From Chloroflexota bacterium (GTDB lineage Bacteria; Chloroflexota; Limnocylindria; Limnocylindrales; CSP1-4): a DNA stretch of 6,135 nt. Positions within the stretch are counted from its first letter, which is position 1; every line of letters begins with the position of its first letter. The translations under genes and the position numbers were made by a program. Below are positions 5,643 through 6,135 of the stretch, piece after piece. Below the pieces are notes generated by a model. It was not told the origin of the DNA. It was given only the letters and a program-made list of their open reading frames with translations, and did not search any database. Where the stretch lies: NCBI GenBank assembly GCA_029858845.1, contig JAOUEG010000116.1:1-6135 (forward strand), in the 5' to 3' direction.

Positions 5643-6135
5643 TTGACTGAAGATCCTCGAGGAGGGCGCCGGAAATCACCGGCTCTCGCCACGTTCCTGT
5701 CCTTCCTGTGGCCCGGCCTCGGCCAGTGGTACGCAGGTGCCGTCCGGAACGCCGTCCTGTTCGCGCTGCCCGTGCTGCTCGTCGTCCTGGTTGTCGTCAT
5801 CCAGGTGCGTGACGGGGTCCCGGCGTTTGCCCTGAGCCTGCTGAACCCGACGACCGCGCTGACGTTCCTGGCCCTGATCGGGCTGATGGCCCTGTGGCGG
5901 CTCATCTCGATGGCGGACGCGATGCTCAGCACCGGGCGGGGTCGTGCCTGGCGGCGGCCCGGCACGCTGGCGGTCTTCGGCGGCCTCGCCCTGGTCGTGG
6001 TCCTGGCCCACAGCGCGGTCGCGTCGTTCGCCTGGTCCGCCTACAACGCCGGGTCGTTGATGTTCGTCACGGCCGATCCGGGGCCGGACCAGAGCCCCCT
6101 TCCAACCGTTTCGCTGCCACCTGGCGAGACGGCGG
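5643..6135 (+). CDS. Multi-pass membrane protein, N-terminal part (3' end outside window); possibly a LytR-CpsA-Psr-type envelope protein
   Basis: A frame opens after a stop at 5628-5630 and stays open to the window edge. TTG 5643 is the only plausible start before the conserved-looking region, giving 164 visible residues. After a basic N-terminus (RGGRRK) comes a short hydrophobic segment, residues 14-32, with a PGLGQWYAG motif. Stronger membrane segments follow at about 37-53, 71-90 and 108-131. The basic loop STGRGRAWRRP (96-106) should be cytoplasmic. By the positive-inside rule the three strong segments place the Pro-rich tail from about residue 145 outside the cell, and the first segment is probably interfacial or re-entrant. 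From memory, similar PGLGQ-type multi-pass N-termini precede LytR-CpsA-Psr domains (transfer of glycopolymers to peptidoglycan) in some Chloroflexota. The catalytic domain is beyond the window, so this is a guess. There is no Shine-Dalgarno before TTG. A GAGGAGGG inside the gene (5659-5666) has no ATG, GTG or TTG in this frame at a useful distance. It is separated from fabG by 54 bases and probably independently transcribed. Confidence 0.65.
   Translation, partial: MTEDPRGGRRKSPALATFLSFLWPGLGQWYAGAVRNAVLFALPVLLVVLVVVIQVRDGVPAFALSLLNPTTALTFLALIGLMALWRLISMADAMLSTGRGRAWRRPGTLAVFGGLALVVVLAHSAVASFAWSAYNAGSLMFVTADPGPDQSPLPTVSLPPGETA

Noticed and set aside
5643..5648. TTGACT as a -35 promoter box
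   Set aside because: It matches 5 of 6 of the -35 consensus, but no -10-like hexamer lies 15-19 bases downstream; the sequence fits better as the start of the membrane-protein gene.
5585..5650. A 21-codon frame starting with GTG over the fabG stop
   Set aside because: It is very short, has no ribosome site, runs through the promoter-like element and ends inside the next gene. It shows how easily GTGA-start frames occur here by chance.

Overview
The window is GC-rich bacterial chromosomal DNA. Every supportable gene lies on the + strand, and spacing is very tight. It holds most of a type II (dissociated, FAS-II) fatty acid synthesis gene cluster, followed by the 5' part of a separate membrane-protein gene. 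GC-rich codon third positions, GTG/TTG starts, stand-alone acc subunits instead of the fused biotin carboxylase-carrier typical of Actinobacteria, and a C-terminal membrane gene beginning with a 'PGLGQ' segment together suggest a high-GC Chloroflexota-like lineage. That placement is inference from style, not a database match.

Layout: (1) 1-484, the last ~160 codons of accC (biotin carboxylase), cut by the window edge. (2) 485-616, a gap without a clear promoter. It contains a doubtful 40-codon ORF whose GTG start overlaps the accC stop. (3) 617-5588, six genes joined by five consecutive 4-base start/stop overlaps (GTGA or ATGA): fabZ, a calcineurin-like metallophosphoesterase, fabF, accB, fabH, fabG. 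(4) 5589-5642, a short intergenic region with an imperfect stem-loop and an extended -10-like promoter. (5) 5643 to the end, a gene starting with TTG. Its N-terminus is a multi-pass membrane region followed by a Pro-rich stretch, possibly the anchor of a LytR-CpsA-Psr-type envelope enzyme. The rest lies beyond the window.

How the genes work together: AccC carboxylates the biotin carried on AccB, on the way to malonyl-CoA. FabH starts chains by condensing acyl-CoA with malonyl-ACP, and FabF elongates them. FabG reduces the 3-keto group and FabZ dehydrates the 3-hydroxy group. AccA/AccD, FabD, ACP and an enoyl-ACP reductase are needed to complete the cycle but are not in the window.

The catalytic residues of all the fatty acid enzymes visible here are intact. 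The unusual points are: a phosphoesterase translationally embedded between fabZ and fabF; accB separated from accC and placed between fabF and fabH; a FabH with a ~68-residue C-terminal extension; and a TTG start almost on top of a promoter -10 element. I see no mobile elements, CRISPR arrays, tRNA/rRNA genes or signs of horizontal transfer. The window is mainly a housekeeping locus with a few odd details, not an obviously new system.
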